From contig NC_091292.1 of assembly GCF_038502225.1 (NCBI RefSeq), positions 51,929,992 through 51,993,991 on the forward strand: a stretch of DNA of 64,000 nt. The letters are read 5' to 3'. Source of the stretch: Cherax quadricarinatus. Taxonomy: Eukaryota; Arthropoda; Malacostraca; Decapoda; Parastacidae. Both the position numbers and the translations under genes were made by a program. Under the pieces are notes generated by a model. It saw only the letters and a program-made list of their open reading frames with translations, was not told the DNA's origin and made no database searches. This document shows positions 12,187 through 23,434 of the stretch, piece by piece. Each line of letters begins with the position of its first letter. The first letter of the stretch is position 1.

Positions 12187-13152
12187 CTGCTTTTGCAGAC
12201 ACCTGTCACCTTCTATCTGCCAGACGTGAACACCAAGCGGATACTCGCCACTCCACTGGGCCAACATGGTACCTCTCATGTTTAGATAGAGTCGACTTCT
12301 CATGGTCCACGAGCCATTCACGTTTTGCATCACAACATGACCCAGTCCGTCAAAAATCATCTCGAAATCTTCATTGTCACGGAAAGAGAAAACACGGTCT
12401 AACAAGGAGTCTCTGCACAGTCCGCGTAGTCGTAATACCGGATAAGTGGTGAAATTACACAAAATGCAAGTTTGTATTTCACACGGGCATGAGGCCCATT
12501 TATACGGGTCGTGATATACTGCTGCAATACAATGAAATTCGACTGTAGCTCTTCCATATTCTCTGAGAAACTGGTACCATGTTATTGGCGTTCCATCAGT
12601 GAGCTTCAACCACTGCAGTGTTGTGAGGTTGCCAGCAGCACCAATCCAGAACAGGTGCGTCCATAAGTCTCTACACTGATCCTTGTAACTAACAAACTTG
12701 TCGAAGAAAAAGGCATTCGTCTTGGCATCTTCTGGAATGATCAGTTGTCCCTTCAGTTTCCGACACCACGAGTAAGCACGTTTAAAGTTCATTTTGTGCG
12801 AGAAAAACAAATAAAAGTCACTTACGTAATCGCTACACAATTCATTCATTTCCACGGTTCTAATCGTTGTAGGACCCCTGACCGTAAGTTTATTGTTCTG
12901 CAAGTCAATAAGAGGTGGATTCAGGTCCGGTAAGTCCCTGCAGCTGAGCAGTTGGCTCATTTCAGCGATTTGTAGGGCGACGTCATAGATCCTGTAGTCA
13001 GCAATCTCTCCATCCAGTATGTTCAAGATGATGAAGTCTCCCTCCATAGAGTAAAGTTTCTGTCCCAGGACGAGGCGGCCTCCAGCTCGCACTTCAACAC
13101 GCTGCTCGGGAGGCGCATCGATGTTGGGCGGTGTTAGTTCAACATAGTATGT
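12187..13152 (-). CDS. exon: pentraxin C-terminal half, C-type-lectin-like domain and linker module
   Basis: A 966-bp (322-codon) stop-free minus-strand exon, with CAG acceptor at 13155-13153 and GTGAGA donor starting at 12186. Residues about 22-71 carry the pentraxin/LamG C-terminal signature: RAGGRLVLGQ, then EGDF, GEIADYRIYD and a closing Cys. Residues about 105-235 resemble a C-type-lectin-like domain: FKRAYSWCRKLKGQL near the start, FWIGA, W-x-K-LTDG, and a Cys-rich end (KWASCPCEIQTCILC). The calcium-site EPN/QPD and WND motifs are not evident, so sugar binding by the classical mechanism is doubtful. The last 80 or so residues are a module I cannot name; it ends ...GDRCLQKQ and joins in phase to the LDLa exon at 775. 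A (GT)n microsatellite begins immediately inside the downstream intron (12062-12181), about 6 nt past the donor. Confidence 0.9.
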
Positions 13153-13238
13153 CTGCGGGAGAACAAGTTAAGTATTAGCTGACAGAAGAGCAAGCCTTAT
13201 CAGTGCACAGGCTTAATAATTAACACGGGTTTAGCGTT

Positions 13239-13259
13239 CTACTGCTACTACTACTACTT

Positions 13260-13306
<47 letters not shown>

Positions 13307-13896
13307 GCCACTACTACTACTACTAGTATTATTACTACTACTACTTCTAGTACTATTACTACAACTACTACTACTACTGTATCTTCTACTACTACTACTG
13401 ATACCATTACTACTACCACTGCTACTCCTGCTACTACTACTATTGATGCTGCTGCTGCTGCTACTAGTGCTGCTGCTACTAGTGCTGCTGCTACTAGTGC
13501 TGCTGCTGCTGCTACTAGTGCTGCTGCTGCTACTAGTGCTGCTACTAGTGCTGCTACTGATGCTACTAGTGCTGTTGCTGCTGCTGCTACTAGTGCCGCT
13601 GCTGCTGCTACTAGTGCTGCTGCTGTTGCTGCTGCTAGTGCTGCTGCTGTTGCTACTAGTGTTGCTGCTGCTACTAGTGCTGCTGCTGCTGCTGCTAGTG
13701 TTGCTGCTGTTGCTACTAGTGCTCCTGCTACTAGTGCTGCTGCTGCTGCTGGTGCTGCTGCTGTTTCTACTAGTGCTGTTGCTGCTGCTGCTATTAGTGT
13801 TGCTGCTATTAGTGCTGCTGCTGCTGCTATTAGTGCTGCTGCTACTAGTGCTGCTGCTGCTGCTGCTGCTGCTGCTACTAGTGCTGTTGTTGCTTC

Positions 13897-13928
<32 letters not shown>

Positions 13929-14126
13929 GTAGTGTTGCTGCTGCTGCTAGTAGTGCTGCTGCTGTGCTAGTAGTGCTGTTGCTGCTACTAGTGCTGCTGC
14001 TGCTAATAGTGCTGTTGCTGCTGCTGCTACTAGTGCTGCTGCTGCTACTGCTGCTACCAGTGCTGCTGCTGCTGCTGCTGCTACTAGTGCTGCTGCTGCT
14101 GCTGCTGCTGCTAGTACTGCTGCTAG

Positions 14127-14158
<32 letters not shown>

Positions 14159-14162
14159 CTGT
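13239..14162. repeat. compound trinucleotide repeat (CTA/CTG/AGT), 0.9 kb
   Basis: About 920 bp of ACT/CTA units giving way to GCT-rich units punctuated by ACTAGT every 12-24 bp. It translates as poly-Leu or poly-Val in open frames; these are artefacts of period 3 and not genes. Intronic. Confidence 0.95.
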
Positions 14163-15000
14163 TAATAAAAATAAAAATAATAATGCGTCTGAGAAGAAGA
14201 ATGAATTACGAAGTATCTTCGAAGTGGTTGCCAGAATATTTTTGTCTTTATCCAGTCAATCGTTTGATTTCCTCTCATAACACAAGAAGACCCCATCAGT
14301 CGGCTTCAGTTTTTCAACATTGATGTATGGTAACTAGGTCAAAATTTCTAGCACCTATTGGCACGTCCAGGTGCCCAGGTGCCTATGACCAAAGTTGTAG
14401 GAACAATTCTCAGAATCATACGGCTTAGCCTCAAATGTTAAAAAAAAAAAAAATCACTTCCTTATTCGATGACAGCAGAAAGTGAAGTTCAAGTGAGTTG
14501 GTAACACTCGCCAATATTTTGTGTTCAATAGTGTGAAATTTTGATTTCTGTTATTTTACGTTCAACATACTTGAGTTTACCTCTTGTGAATAGTGTCAAC
14601 ATTTAATGACAGAAGCAAGTTACAACCAGGATAGTGCCCATTAAGTTTAGTTTGTCTGCAGCATATTTGCCAATGCACAATTTTTTGGTGTGCAAATTTG
14701 AAATTTTAAGAAAATTTAAAAAAAAATGTTAACCGGTTTTATTATCAAATAAATCTTGGCTTTCACTCTAAACAATATAAATTTTAAACTGACTAATTTT
14801 TTAAATAAATTGATTTCAATGTAATAACTAGGTAATGCCTCTTCTTATTGGCTTCAAACTCTTAGTGTTGGTTTATATTAATTAGAAGTATCTTGTTATT
14901 GATTTTGGGCTTTGAATTTGCCAGTTTTTTCAATTTTATATAAAAAAGATAAAATTGGGCTTTCTAGTAAACAGAAAATTAGGTACATTTTTAAAGGTGA
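14163..15000 (-). repeat. diverged copies of the 35-bp-core repeat, inverted
   Basis: On the minus strand, 14385-14435 reads TTTGAGGCTAAGCCGTATGA..., and 14835-14880 reads AGTTTGAAGCCAATAAGAAG..., both matching the core repeated at 4776-7300. The stretch near 14615-14670 matches 6970-7035 in reverse complement (AACTTAATGGGCAGTATCCT against a near-identical copy). An old inverted relationship therefore joins the two regions. The remainder is AT-rich and unremarkable. Confidence 0.5.
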
Positions 15001-15149
15001 CAGAACAGAATTTTAAATGGAACGGAAAAGTAAATCAGAAAACTGAGAAATATTAATCTCTCGAAATTTTTATAGCTTAATGTTATTTTTCAGGAGTTAA
15101 TTAAATGAATCATTAAATATTCTACGACTTAATGAATGAGCTGATACAC

Positions 15150-15701
<552 letters not shown>

Positions 15702-15762
15702 GGGGTATCAGCAAATAGCAAGAAGAAATTTTATTGATCAACAAATCATTGAGAATAATGAC

Positions 15763-15917
15763 CAGATTATCATAAATAACTTGGAGGATGCGGGTCTCCA
15801 GGTTGAGAGAAACAGCAATATGTTGCCAGGTAAACATCCTCAGAGTGAACCTGAGAGCCTTGGAGACAAGTCCACCACAGCAGAGTACGTGCATGTTATT
15901 CTTCTTTGGCACCAGTT
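15763..15917 (-). CDS. exon: middle of pentraxin-like domain (donor uncertain)
   Basis: A good acceptor (CTTCCTTACAG, ending 15918) starts an exon that takes one nucleotide from the previous exon. The phase matches exon 18219-18315 exactly and creates a Glu codon across the junction. The translation contains LRFTLRMFTWQHIAVSLNLE, the pentraxin W-x-H-(V/I)-x-V strand, followed by an Arg-x-Leu-Gln-Val-Ile-Tyr-Asp strand. To join the next exon in phase 0, the donor must be CAA|GTTATT (exon end 15781) or CTG|GTCATT (exon end 15763). Both are weak, and I chose the longer one because it keeps the YDN strand. No better GT occurs before a 210-bp (TA)n tract that starts about 65 bp downstream. The exon is clearly recognisable, but its 3' boundary, and hence the integrity of the gene, is uncertain. 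Confidence 0.72.
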
Positions 15918-15944
15918 CTGTAAGGAAGAGATGTCTTTGAAGAA

Positions 15945-15970
15945 ACTCTCTCTCTCTCTCCTCTACTCTT

Positions 15971-16038
<68 letters not shown>

Positions 16039-16044
16039 TCTCTG
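15945..16044. repeat. (CT)n microsatellite
   Basis: Polypyrimidine CT tract with a few A and G interruptions. It is 28 nt upstream of the acceptor of exon 15763-15917 when read on the other strand, where it is GA-rich. Confidence 0.95.
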
Positions 16045-16054
16045 TATATACTTA

Positions 16055-16310
16055 TAAATGTAGTTCCGAATAAGCCTAACCGTCGAGTTAGGCCTGAGAA
16101 GCAAGGGTGTTTTCTACCGAATAAGCAGAGAGAAAATAGCTTCTCGCAACAGATATCAAAAAATCAATCCGAACATAAGGAAAATAATACATATCATTGA
16201 TTTTAAGTAATATTAAATAAATTTTAGTAGAATATTGCTTAATTTTTTTTTACGTAGGGTTAAGTTAGGTGAGAGTTCTAAGTTAGACTTCGTTGAAAAA
16301 TAAAAATGCA
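16055..16310 (+). repeat. (TA)n-associated interspersed repeat, second copy
   Basis: Contains CCGAATAAGC... and ATCCGAACATAAGGAAAATA, parallel to the copy at 15150-15480, and leads straight into the next (TA)n tract. Confidence 0.6.
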
Positions 16311-16312
16311 TA

Positions 16313-16636
<324 letters not shown>

Positions 16637-16798
16637 AGGAAATGCCTGCAGCATTTTGGGCACGCGGCCCACCGCAGGGGAGCTGGACGAAGTATTCGAG
16701 ATGTAGCTCTGAGTTACCTATGTCGTTTTACTTTCTAGTGTATTTTTGTGAATGTTTTGTGTATTTTTATCGGACCTCATTTTCTGGATGTTGAGAAG

Positions 16799-17679
16799 TG
16801 CAGTGAAACAACCATATGTTAACACAGCAGTGAAACAACCATATGTTTACACAGCAGTGAAACAACCATATGTTAACACAGCAGTGAAACAACCATATCT
16901 TAACACAGCAGTGAAACAACCATATCTTAACACAACAGTGAAACAACCATATGTTAACACAGCAGTGAAACAACCATATCTTAACACAACAGTGAAACAA
17001 CCATATGTTAACACAGCAGTGAAACAACCATATCTTAACACAGCAGTGAAACAACCATATCTTAACACAGCAGTGAAACAACCATATCTTAACACAGCAG
17101 TGAAACAACCATATCTTAACACAGCAGTGAAACAACCATATCTTAACACAGCAGTGAAACAACCATATGTTAACACAGCAGTGAAACAACCATATGTTAA
17201 CACAGCAGTGAAACAACCATATCTTAACACAGCAGTGAAACAACCATATGTTAACACAGCAGTGAAACAACCATATCTTAACACAACAGTGAAACAACCA
17301 TATGTTAACACAGCAGTGAAACAACCATATCTTAACACAACAGTGAAACAACCATATCTTAACACAGCAGTGAAACAACCATATCTTAACACAGCAGTGA
17401 AACAACCATATCTTAACACAGCAGTGAAACAACCATATCTTAACACAGCAGTGAAACAACCATATCTTAACACAGCAGTGAAACAACCATATCTTAACAC
17501 AGCAGTGAAACAACCATATCTTAACACAGCAGTGAAACAACCATATGTTAACACAGCAGTGAAACAACCATATCTTAACACAGCAGTGAAACAACCATAT
17601 CTTAACACAGCAGTGAAACAACCATATCTTAACACAGCAGTGAAACAACCATATCTTAACACAGCAATGAAATGACCAT
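16799..17679. repeat. 27-bp minisatellite, about 32 copies
   Basis: Head-to-tail 27-bp units: GCAGTGAAACAACCATATCT followed by TAACACA. Only a few positions vary: ATGTT versus ATCTT, GCAG versus ACAG, and one TTTACA. Because 27 is divisible by three, long frames stay open on both strands (for example repeated AVKQPYLNT); there is no start context, domain or signal to suggest a protein. Intronic, between two pentraxin exons. Confidence 0.97.
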
Positions 17680-17859
17680 ATCCGCTCTGAAGTCATTGTG
17701 TTTACAGTCGCATTTTTCCTCAAGTTAAATTAATCTAGCATCAGAAGGGTATCACTCCACTGTAATAAAGTACAAAACATTTCTTAACATCTGGATTCAT
17801 CGTAACATTCACCGTTTAGTTCGTGTCGTTGGTACAAAACTATGGCATTGAAAATTGGG

Positions 17860-17966
17860 TTGGTCAAATGTTTGTTAGTGGGATGAATTGTAAAGGACCT
17901 GCCTAGTATGGGCCAACAGGCCTGCTGCAGTGTTCCTCCTTTCTTATGTTCTTATGTTCTTATGTT
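17860..17966 (+). mobile_element. 3' end of CR1-like LINE B with (TTCTTATG)n tail
   Basis: GGGCCAACAGGCCTGCTGCA GTGTTCCTCC followed by TTCTTATGTTCTTATGTTCT. This is the reverse complement of the 3' end of element B at 24796-24960. Octamer 3' repeats of this kind are typical of CR1 elements. Confidence 0.8.
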
Positions 17967-18218
17967 AGTGTCTAGGTGATCTGCGACTAATATAGACCTC
18001 GTACAGACAAGTACCTATTCATTAATTATCGTAGTATATATACCAGTAGGTGTGTACATTTATTGTGATATGTTTTAATGCCTGTTTCAAGGAATAAATT
18101 GGTTTTGATATATGGAGTGTGCATATACAGAATTTAAGCCATAATAATCTTAAGGATTAAATTTCTATTGATTATGGATTACACCAAAAGGGTTAAACAC
18201 GAGAAGGTTCAGACATAC

Positions 18219-18315
18219 CAACAAAGAGTTCCTCACTGCATCCCTCGACAGCATAGTTGATCAGCGGAATGTGGGATGTCCATCTGCGCAGCCTTAGGTG
18301 AAGCAACATCGTCAC
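18219..18315 (-). CDS. exon: N-terminal strands of pentraxin-like domain
   Basis: A 97-bp exon, too short to stand out as an open frame by itself. The minus strand reads TTTTTGTGTAG | exon | GTATGT. The translation VTMLLHLRLRRWTSHIPLIN, followed by YAVEG and SEELFV, aligns with the start of pentraxin domains (x-L-T-x-C-x-W-L-R..., S-Y-A-x-E...ELx-V). The exon ends with a single G that, together with AA at the start of exon 15917-15763, completes a Glu codon. The reading frame is open and the splice sites are canonical. The upstream exon, which should end in phase 0 and include the signal peptide, was not identified. Confidence 0.75.
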
Positions 18316-18612
18316 CTACACAAAAATGATTCATCATAGCCACCTACACACAAATCAGCTGGCATATTTACCCTCACTGGTGAACCAGCATAGCCACAAA
18401 TATACAGGCAAACCAAAGCCTTTCGCATTCTCTTGCTTCACCAGGAGTTATGCAATGTTGCAATTGTAGTAACAGGTAAGTTAAGGAGAAAGGTTCTCTC
18501 AGAGGTAAGGATGCCAATACTATGTTCATGCACTTCCTCCCCCCCCCCCCATACTGGGGAGTGCATGGTTTGAAGACAGCAGAATAAGCCTGAATGGTAA
18601 GAATGTTTTCTA
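18316..18612. other. intron upstream of the pentraxin exon
   Basis: No upstream exon recognised; a short poly(C) run at 18538-18550 is the only notable feature. Confidence 0.4.
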
Positions 18613-19080
18613 GCAATGGGCTAGTAACCCCTTCTTACAAACTACTAAAAAAATATGAAACTGGGATGCTTGAATGTGCGTGGATGTAGTGCAGATGATA
18701 AGAAAGAGATGATTGCTAATGTTATGAATGAGAAGAAGTTGGATGTTCTAACTCTAAGCGAAACCAAACTGAAGGGAGTAGGTGAGTTTCAGTGGGGAGA
18801 AATAAATAGGATTATGATCATCTGAGAGAGTTAGAGCTAAGGAAGGGATAGCAATAATGTTGAAGCATTAATTATGGAAGGAAATATTAATGTATAAATT
18901 CAAGGATTATGAGGATTAAAATAAGGGTTGGATGCAAAAATTGGGTCATAATAAGTGCATATGCACCTGGAGAAGAGAGAAGTGTAGAGGAGAGAGAGAT
19001 TTTGGGAGATGCTAAGCGACTGCGTAGGAACTTTTGAATACAAGGAAAATGGAAGGAGCAAGTAAGAGAGAGGTGAAGGT
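18613..19080 (+). pseudogene. RTE LINE copy 2, 5' part (endonuclease)
   Basis: Starts with the same AGCAATGGGCTAGTAACCCC leader as the better copy at 29711. It encodes LGCLNVRGCSADDKKEMIAN and LTLSETKLKGVGEFQWGE, then decays. About 360 bp of the endonuclease (corresponding to 30168-30525) is deleted. It is interrupted at 19081 by CR1-like element A, after GAGAGAGGTGAAGGTA, and resumes at about 24088. Confidence 0.8.
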
Positions 19081-19103
19081 ATACCTGAAGAGAGTTCCGG
19101 GGG

Positions 19104-20714
19104 TCAACGCCCCCGTGGCCTGGTCTGTGACCAGGCCTCCTGGTGGATCAGAGCCTGATCAACCAGGCTGTTGCTGCTGGCTGCACGCAAACCAACGTAT
19201 GAGCCACAGCCCAGCTGGTCAGGAACCAACTTTACGTGCTTGTCCAGTGCCAGCTTGAAGACTGCCAGGGGTCTGTTGGTAATCCCCCTTATGTATGCTG
19301 GGAGGCAGTTGAACAGTCTCGGGCCCCTGACACTTATTGTATGGTCTCTTAACGTGCTAGTGACACCCCTGCTTTTCATTGGGGGGATGTTGCATCATCT
19401 GCCAAGTCTTTTGCTTTCGTAGTGAGTGATTTTCGTGTGCAAGTTCGGTACTAGTCCCTCTAGGATTTTCCAGGTGTATATAATCATGTATCTCTCCCTC
19501 CTGCGTTCCAGGGAATACAGTTTTAGGAAATTCAAGTGCTCCCAGAAATTGAGGTGTTTTATCTCCGTTATGCACGCCGTGAAGGTTCTCTGTACATTTT
19601 CTAGGTGAGCAATTTCACCTGCCTTGAAAGGTGCTGTTAGTGAGCAGCAATATTCCAGCCTAGATAGAACAAGTGACCTGAAAAGTGTCATCATGGGCTT
19701 GGCCTCAGTAGTTTTGAAGGTTCTCATTATCCATCCTGTCATTTTTCTAGCAGATGCAATTGATACAATGTTATGGTCCTTGAAGGTGAGATCCTCTGAC
19801 ATGATCCCTCCCAGGTCTTTGACGTTGGTGTTTAGCTCTATTTTGTGGCCAGAATTTGTTTTGTACTCTGATGAAGATTTAATTTCCTCGTGTTTACCAT
19901 ATCTGAGTAATTGAAATTTCTCATCGTTGAACTTCATATTGTTTTCTGCAGCCCACTGAAAGATTCGGTTGATGTCCGCCTGGAGCCTTGCAGTGTCTGC
20001 AATGGAAGACACTGTCATGCAGATTCGGGTGTCATCTGCAAAGGAAGACACGGTGCTGTGGCTGACATCCTTGTCTATGTCGGATATGAGGATGAGGAAC
20101 AAGATGGGAGCGAGTACTGTGCCTTGTGGAACAGAGCTTTTCACCGTAGCTGCCTCGGACTTTACTCTGTTGACTACTACTCTCTGTGTTCTGTTAGTGA
20201 GGAAATTATAGATCCATCGACCGACTTTTCCTGTTATTCCTTTAGCACACATTTTGTGCGCTATTACGCCATGGTCACACTTGTCGAAGGCTTTTGCAAA
20301 GTCTGTATATATTACATCTGCATTCTTTTTATCTTCTAGTGCATTTAGGACCTTGTCGTAGTGATCCAATAGTTGAGACAGACAGGAGCGACCTGTTCTA
20401 AACCCATGTTGCCCTGGGTTGTGTAACTGATGGGTTTCTAGATGGGTGGTGATCTTGCTTCTTAGGACCCTTTCAAAGATTTTTATGATATGGGATGTTA
20501 GTGCTATCGGTCTGTAGTTCTTTGCTGTTGCTTTACTGCCCCCTTTGTGGAGTGGGACTATGTCTGTTGTTTTTAGTAACTGTGGGACGACCCCCGTGTC
20601 CATGCTCCCTCTCCATAGGATGGAAAAGGCTTCGTGATAGGGCCTTCTTGCAGTTCTTGATGAACACGGAGTTCCATGAGTCTGGCCCTGGGGCAGAGTG
20701 CATGGGCATGTCAT
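19104..20714 (-). pseudogene. LINE A reverse transcriptase and C terminus
   Basis: A 439-codon frame (20714-19395) followed by a second (19379-19104) in a different phase. RT motifs in order: NYRPIALTSHIIKIFERVLR, NPGQHGFRTGRSCLSQLLDH, motif A YTDFAKAFDKCDHGVI, motif B SVPQGTVLAPILFLI, and motif C SSFADDTRICMTVS with both catalytic aspartates. The thumb includes FNDEKFQLLRYG and VKDLGGIMS. The C-terminal domain carries SLERRRERYMIIYTWKILEG and SVRGPRLFNCLPAYIRG, the standard CR1/L2-group end. A frameshift between the two frames near 19390 (after KRLGR) makes this copy defective. Confidence 0.85.
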
Positions 20715-21414
20715 TTATCGCCTGTTCGAAGTCATTTGGCGTCAGGATAACATCGGATAGGCTTGTGTTAATCAAATTTTGTGGCTCTCTCATAAAAAAT
20801 TCATTTTGATCTTCGACTCTCAGTCTGGTTAGCGGCTTGCTAAAAACTGAGTCATATTGGGACTTGAGTAGCTCACTCATTTCCTTGCTGTCATCTGTGT
20901 AGGACCCATCTTGTTTAAGTAGGGGCCCAATACTGGACGTTGTTCTCGACTTTGATTTGGCATAGGAGAAGAAATACTTTGGGTTTCTTTCGATTTCATT
21001 TATGGCTTTTAGTTCTTCCCGCGATTCCTGACTCCTATAAGATTCCTTTAGCTTAAGTTCGATGCTTGCTATTTCTCTGACCAGTGTCTCCCTACGCATT
21101 TCAGATATATTGACCTCTTTTAGCCGCTCTGTTATTCTTTTCCGTCGCCTGTAAAGGGAGCGCCTGTCTCTTTCTATTTTACATCTACTCCTCCTTTTTC
21201 TTAGAGGAATAAGCCTTGTGCATACATCGAGTGCCACCAAGTTAATCTGTTCTAGGCATAAGTTGGGGTCTGTGTTGCTTAGTATATCTTCCCAGCTTAT
21301 ATCGGTTAGGACTTGGTTTACTTGGTCCCACTTTATGTTTTTGTTATTGAAGTTGAATTTGGTGAATGCTCCCTTGTGACTAGTCTCATTATGTCGGTCT
21401 GGGGCTCCACGCAT
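20533..21414 (-). pseudogene. LINE A linker and RT N-terminal segment
   Basis: A 293-codon frame covering the region between endonuclease and RT fingers: a basic stretch (RKRITERLKEVNISEMRRET), NPKYFFSYAKSKSRTTSSIG, and SAPGPDSWNSVFIKNCKKAL, which is RT motif 2a-like. It overlaps the next frame (20714) by about 180 bp, which places a frameshift near the PMEREHGHGG region (about 20600). Confidence 0.75.
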
Positions 21415-21599
21415 ACATGTCTGAACCTCAATTATGTTGTGATCTGAGTATATTGTTTTTGATATGGTGACATTTCTTATCAGATCATCATTGTTAGTGA
21501 AGATGAGGTCTAGTGTATTCTCCAGTCTAGTAGGCTCTATTATTTGCTGGTTTAAATTGAATTTTGTGCAGAGATTTAAAAGCTCGTGTGAGTGTGAGT

Positions 21600-22125
21600 T
21601 TTCATCAGAGCTGCCTCCTGGTGTTATTACTGCAACACTGCAACAATATTATTTGCTATATTCCTCCATTTTAGGTGCCTTAAGTTGAAATCCCCCAGGA
21701 GCAAGATGTTGGGTGCAGGAGCTGGAAGATTTTCCAGACAGTGGTCAATTTTTAGCAGCTGTTCCTGGAATTGCTGGGATGTTGCATCCGGAGGCTTGTA
21801 GACTACCACAATGACTAGGTTTTGGTTCTCGACCTTTACTGCTAAAACTTCCACTACATCATTTGAGGCATTTAGCAGTTCTGTGCAAACAAGTGACTCT
21901 GCAATGTACAGGCCAACCCCCCCCCCCCTTTTGCCTGTTCACTCTGTCACATCTGTATAGGTTGTAACCTGGGATCCATATTTCGTTGTCCAAGTGATCC
22001 TTTATGTGGGTCTCAGTGAAAGCCGCGAACATTGCCTTTGCCTCTGCAAGCAGTCCACGGATGAAAGGTATTTTGTTGTTTGTTGCTGGCTTTAGACCCT
22101 GTATATTTGCAAAGAAGAATGTCAT
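21600..22125 (-). pseudogene. LINE A APE-type endonuclease, frameshifted
   Basis: Starts FFFANIQGLKPATNN and shows the metal-binding Glu region FTETHIKD and the YRCDRVNRQKGGG segment. It then loses frame at a run of ten C (G on the coding strand) at about 21918-21927. The frame resumes as VVEVLAVKVENQNLVIVVVY with the ILLLGDFNL motif, then breaks again near 21640, where a short duplication (TGCAACACTGCAACAAT) disrupts a region intact in the copy at 37600. The catalytic Asp and Asn of GDFN are present. Confidence 0.75.
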
Positions 22126-23434
22126 CGGACTGGTGGTATTGTTGGTACTGGGGGGGGATTTTTTTTTCCGGCATTAGTATCTGTATCTGTTGGTTTGGAG
22201 TGGAGGCCATCGACTGTGGTTCCACTCCAGGAATGACTGGATTTGGTGTACGATTTCTGCCATTTCCTGCCAGTTTTTTTTCCTTCCTGGCACTAAAAAA
22301 ACCTCTCCCTCTTGAGTGGCTGTGGCTACCCAGGTTTTCCCATGGCCTGGATGTTTTGTATCTTTTTGTACCCTTTAGATGGTGTGCCTGGCAATTTAAG
22401 TTATAGCACAGTCTTTCCTGTACTGAAGAGGTACACATTTCAGGGTGAAAAAGGTTACAGGAAGGGAGTTTGCATTTTCCTGTTGTCATATGGGCATGGC
22501 ATTTTCTAGGGTGGTCATAGTTGCACGTCCCATCTGTTTTTCCAAATTTCCCATGTCTGCAGATACCAAGTGCATAGTACGTGCACAGGCTTGGTTTCCG
22601 TTTGCCTTGGGTTTCTGTGACTGTATTCCCTGTTGGTGCATGTTTCCCTGTCTTATTCCTATCCTCCCTAGCACCAACAATGGAGCTCCCACCAGTTGTT
22701 TTTGGTAATATATCCTCACTATTGCTAGTGGAGTCCTCTTGTTTGCTATTTCCTGTGGTATTTCTAGTTTGCAATATTGGTTTTATCTTATCTTTGACTA
22801 CACTTGTTTCCCCACTACGGCTCCTGTCCCCTATGAGGTCATTTATATGTATTCCTTCCTGCGTATAATTCCCGACTACCTGGACAAAATCTCCAGCTTC
22901 ACCATTACTGTCTCCCAGGACAGCACCTCCAGCTTCACCATTACTGTCTCCCAGGACAGCTCCTCCAGCTTCACCATTACTGTCTCCCAGGACAGCACCT
23001 CCAGCTTCACCATTACTGTCTCCCAGGACAGCACCTCCAGCTTCACCATTACTATCTCCCAGGACAGCACTATCAGCCCCACATTTACTGACTACCAGGA
23101 CATCATCTCCAGCCTTACAGTTTCTGACTACATGGCCAGTATCAAGGGCAGTACCATTCAGCCCAGACTTTTTATGTTCCCATCTGTTGTAGTAAGCTTC
23201 CAGGTTGTCTATGAAAGCAGCTTTGATGTTATCCTCTTTTAATACCCTTGTGATTTTAGTCCACAGATTTATCTTATTTGGGCATACCCAAAAACACTTC
23301 CCTGTTTTAATACTGCTTGTAGCTAGTTCTTGGATATCTGCACAAGGGGCGTGACACCAATTTCCACAAAAATGACAATTTATCCATGTGGAAGCCCGTT
23401 TGTTTGATTGACTGCAGACTATACAGAACTTCAT
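22013..23434 (-). CDS. LINE A ORF1 protein with PHD finger and CCCH zinc fingers
   Basis: A 473-codon frame. Residues 4-51 form a PHD-type zinc finger: Cys4, Cys7, Cys20, Cys23, His28, Cys31, Cys47 and Cys51, with WINCHFCGNWCHAPC in the middle. PHD fingers are a known feature of CR1-group ORF1 proteins, where they bind nucleic acid or other proteins. Residues about 120-185 are five tandem 12-residue units (AVLGDSNGEAGG) encoded by a 36-bp repeat at 22880-23085. Residues about 275-345 carry three CCCH-type fingers (CTYYALGICRHGKFG, CHAHMTTGKCKLPSCNLFH, CYNLNCQAHH), suggesting RNA binding. After about residue 440 the frame overlaps the real start of the endonuclease (FFFANIQGLKPATNN in another frame from 22125), so the final stretch is probably shifted at the C/T run around 22150-22166. 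No host function is implied. Confidence 0.8.
   Translation of the reverse strand: MKFCIVCSQSNKRASTWINCHFCGNWCHAPCADIQELATSSIKTGKCFWVCPNKINLWTKITRVLKEDNIKAAFIDNLEAYYNRWEHKKSGLNGTALDTGHVVRNCKAGDDVLVVSKCGADSAVLGDSNGEAGGAVLGDSNGEAGGAVLGDSNGEAGGAVLGDSNGEAGGAVLGDSNGEAGDFVQVVGNYTQEGIHINDLIGDRSRSGETSVVKDKIKPILQTRNTTGNSKQEDSTSNSEDILPKTTGGSSIVGAREDRNKTGKHAPTGNTVTETQGKRKPSLCTYYALGICRHGKFGKTDGTCNYDHPRKCHAHMTTGKCKLPSCNLFHPEMCTSSVQERLCYNLNCQAHHLKGTKRYKTSRPWENLGSHSHSRGRGFFSARKEKKLAGNGRNRTPNPVIPGVEPQSMASTPNQQIQILMPEKKIPPQYQQYHQSDDILLCKYTGSKASNKQQNTFHPWTACRGKGNVRGFH

Noticed and set aside
13443..14323. Poly-leucine open frames
   Set aside because: Product of the CTG/CTA trinucleotide repeat, whose period 3 keeps frames open.
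16752..17723. 307- to 318-codon frames of AVKQPYLNT-type repeats, or a CRISPR-like array
   Set aside because: It is a 27-bp minisatellite without spacers; open on both strands because 27 is a multiple of 3. CRISPR arrays need unique spacers and a prokaryotic setting.
18374..18616. Upstream exon of the receptor gene
   Set aside because: A possible GGTAAAT donor exists near 18366-18371, but the translation shows no signal peptide or pentraxin similarity and phase cannot be verified.
19426..23242. Numerous plus-strand frames across LINE A
   Set aside because: They are antisense shadows of the minus-strand LINE ORFs.
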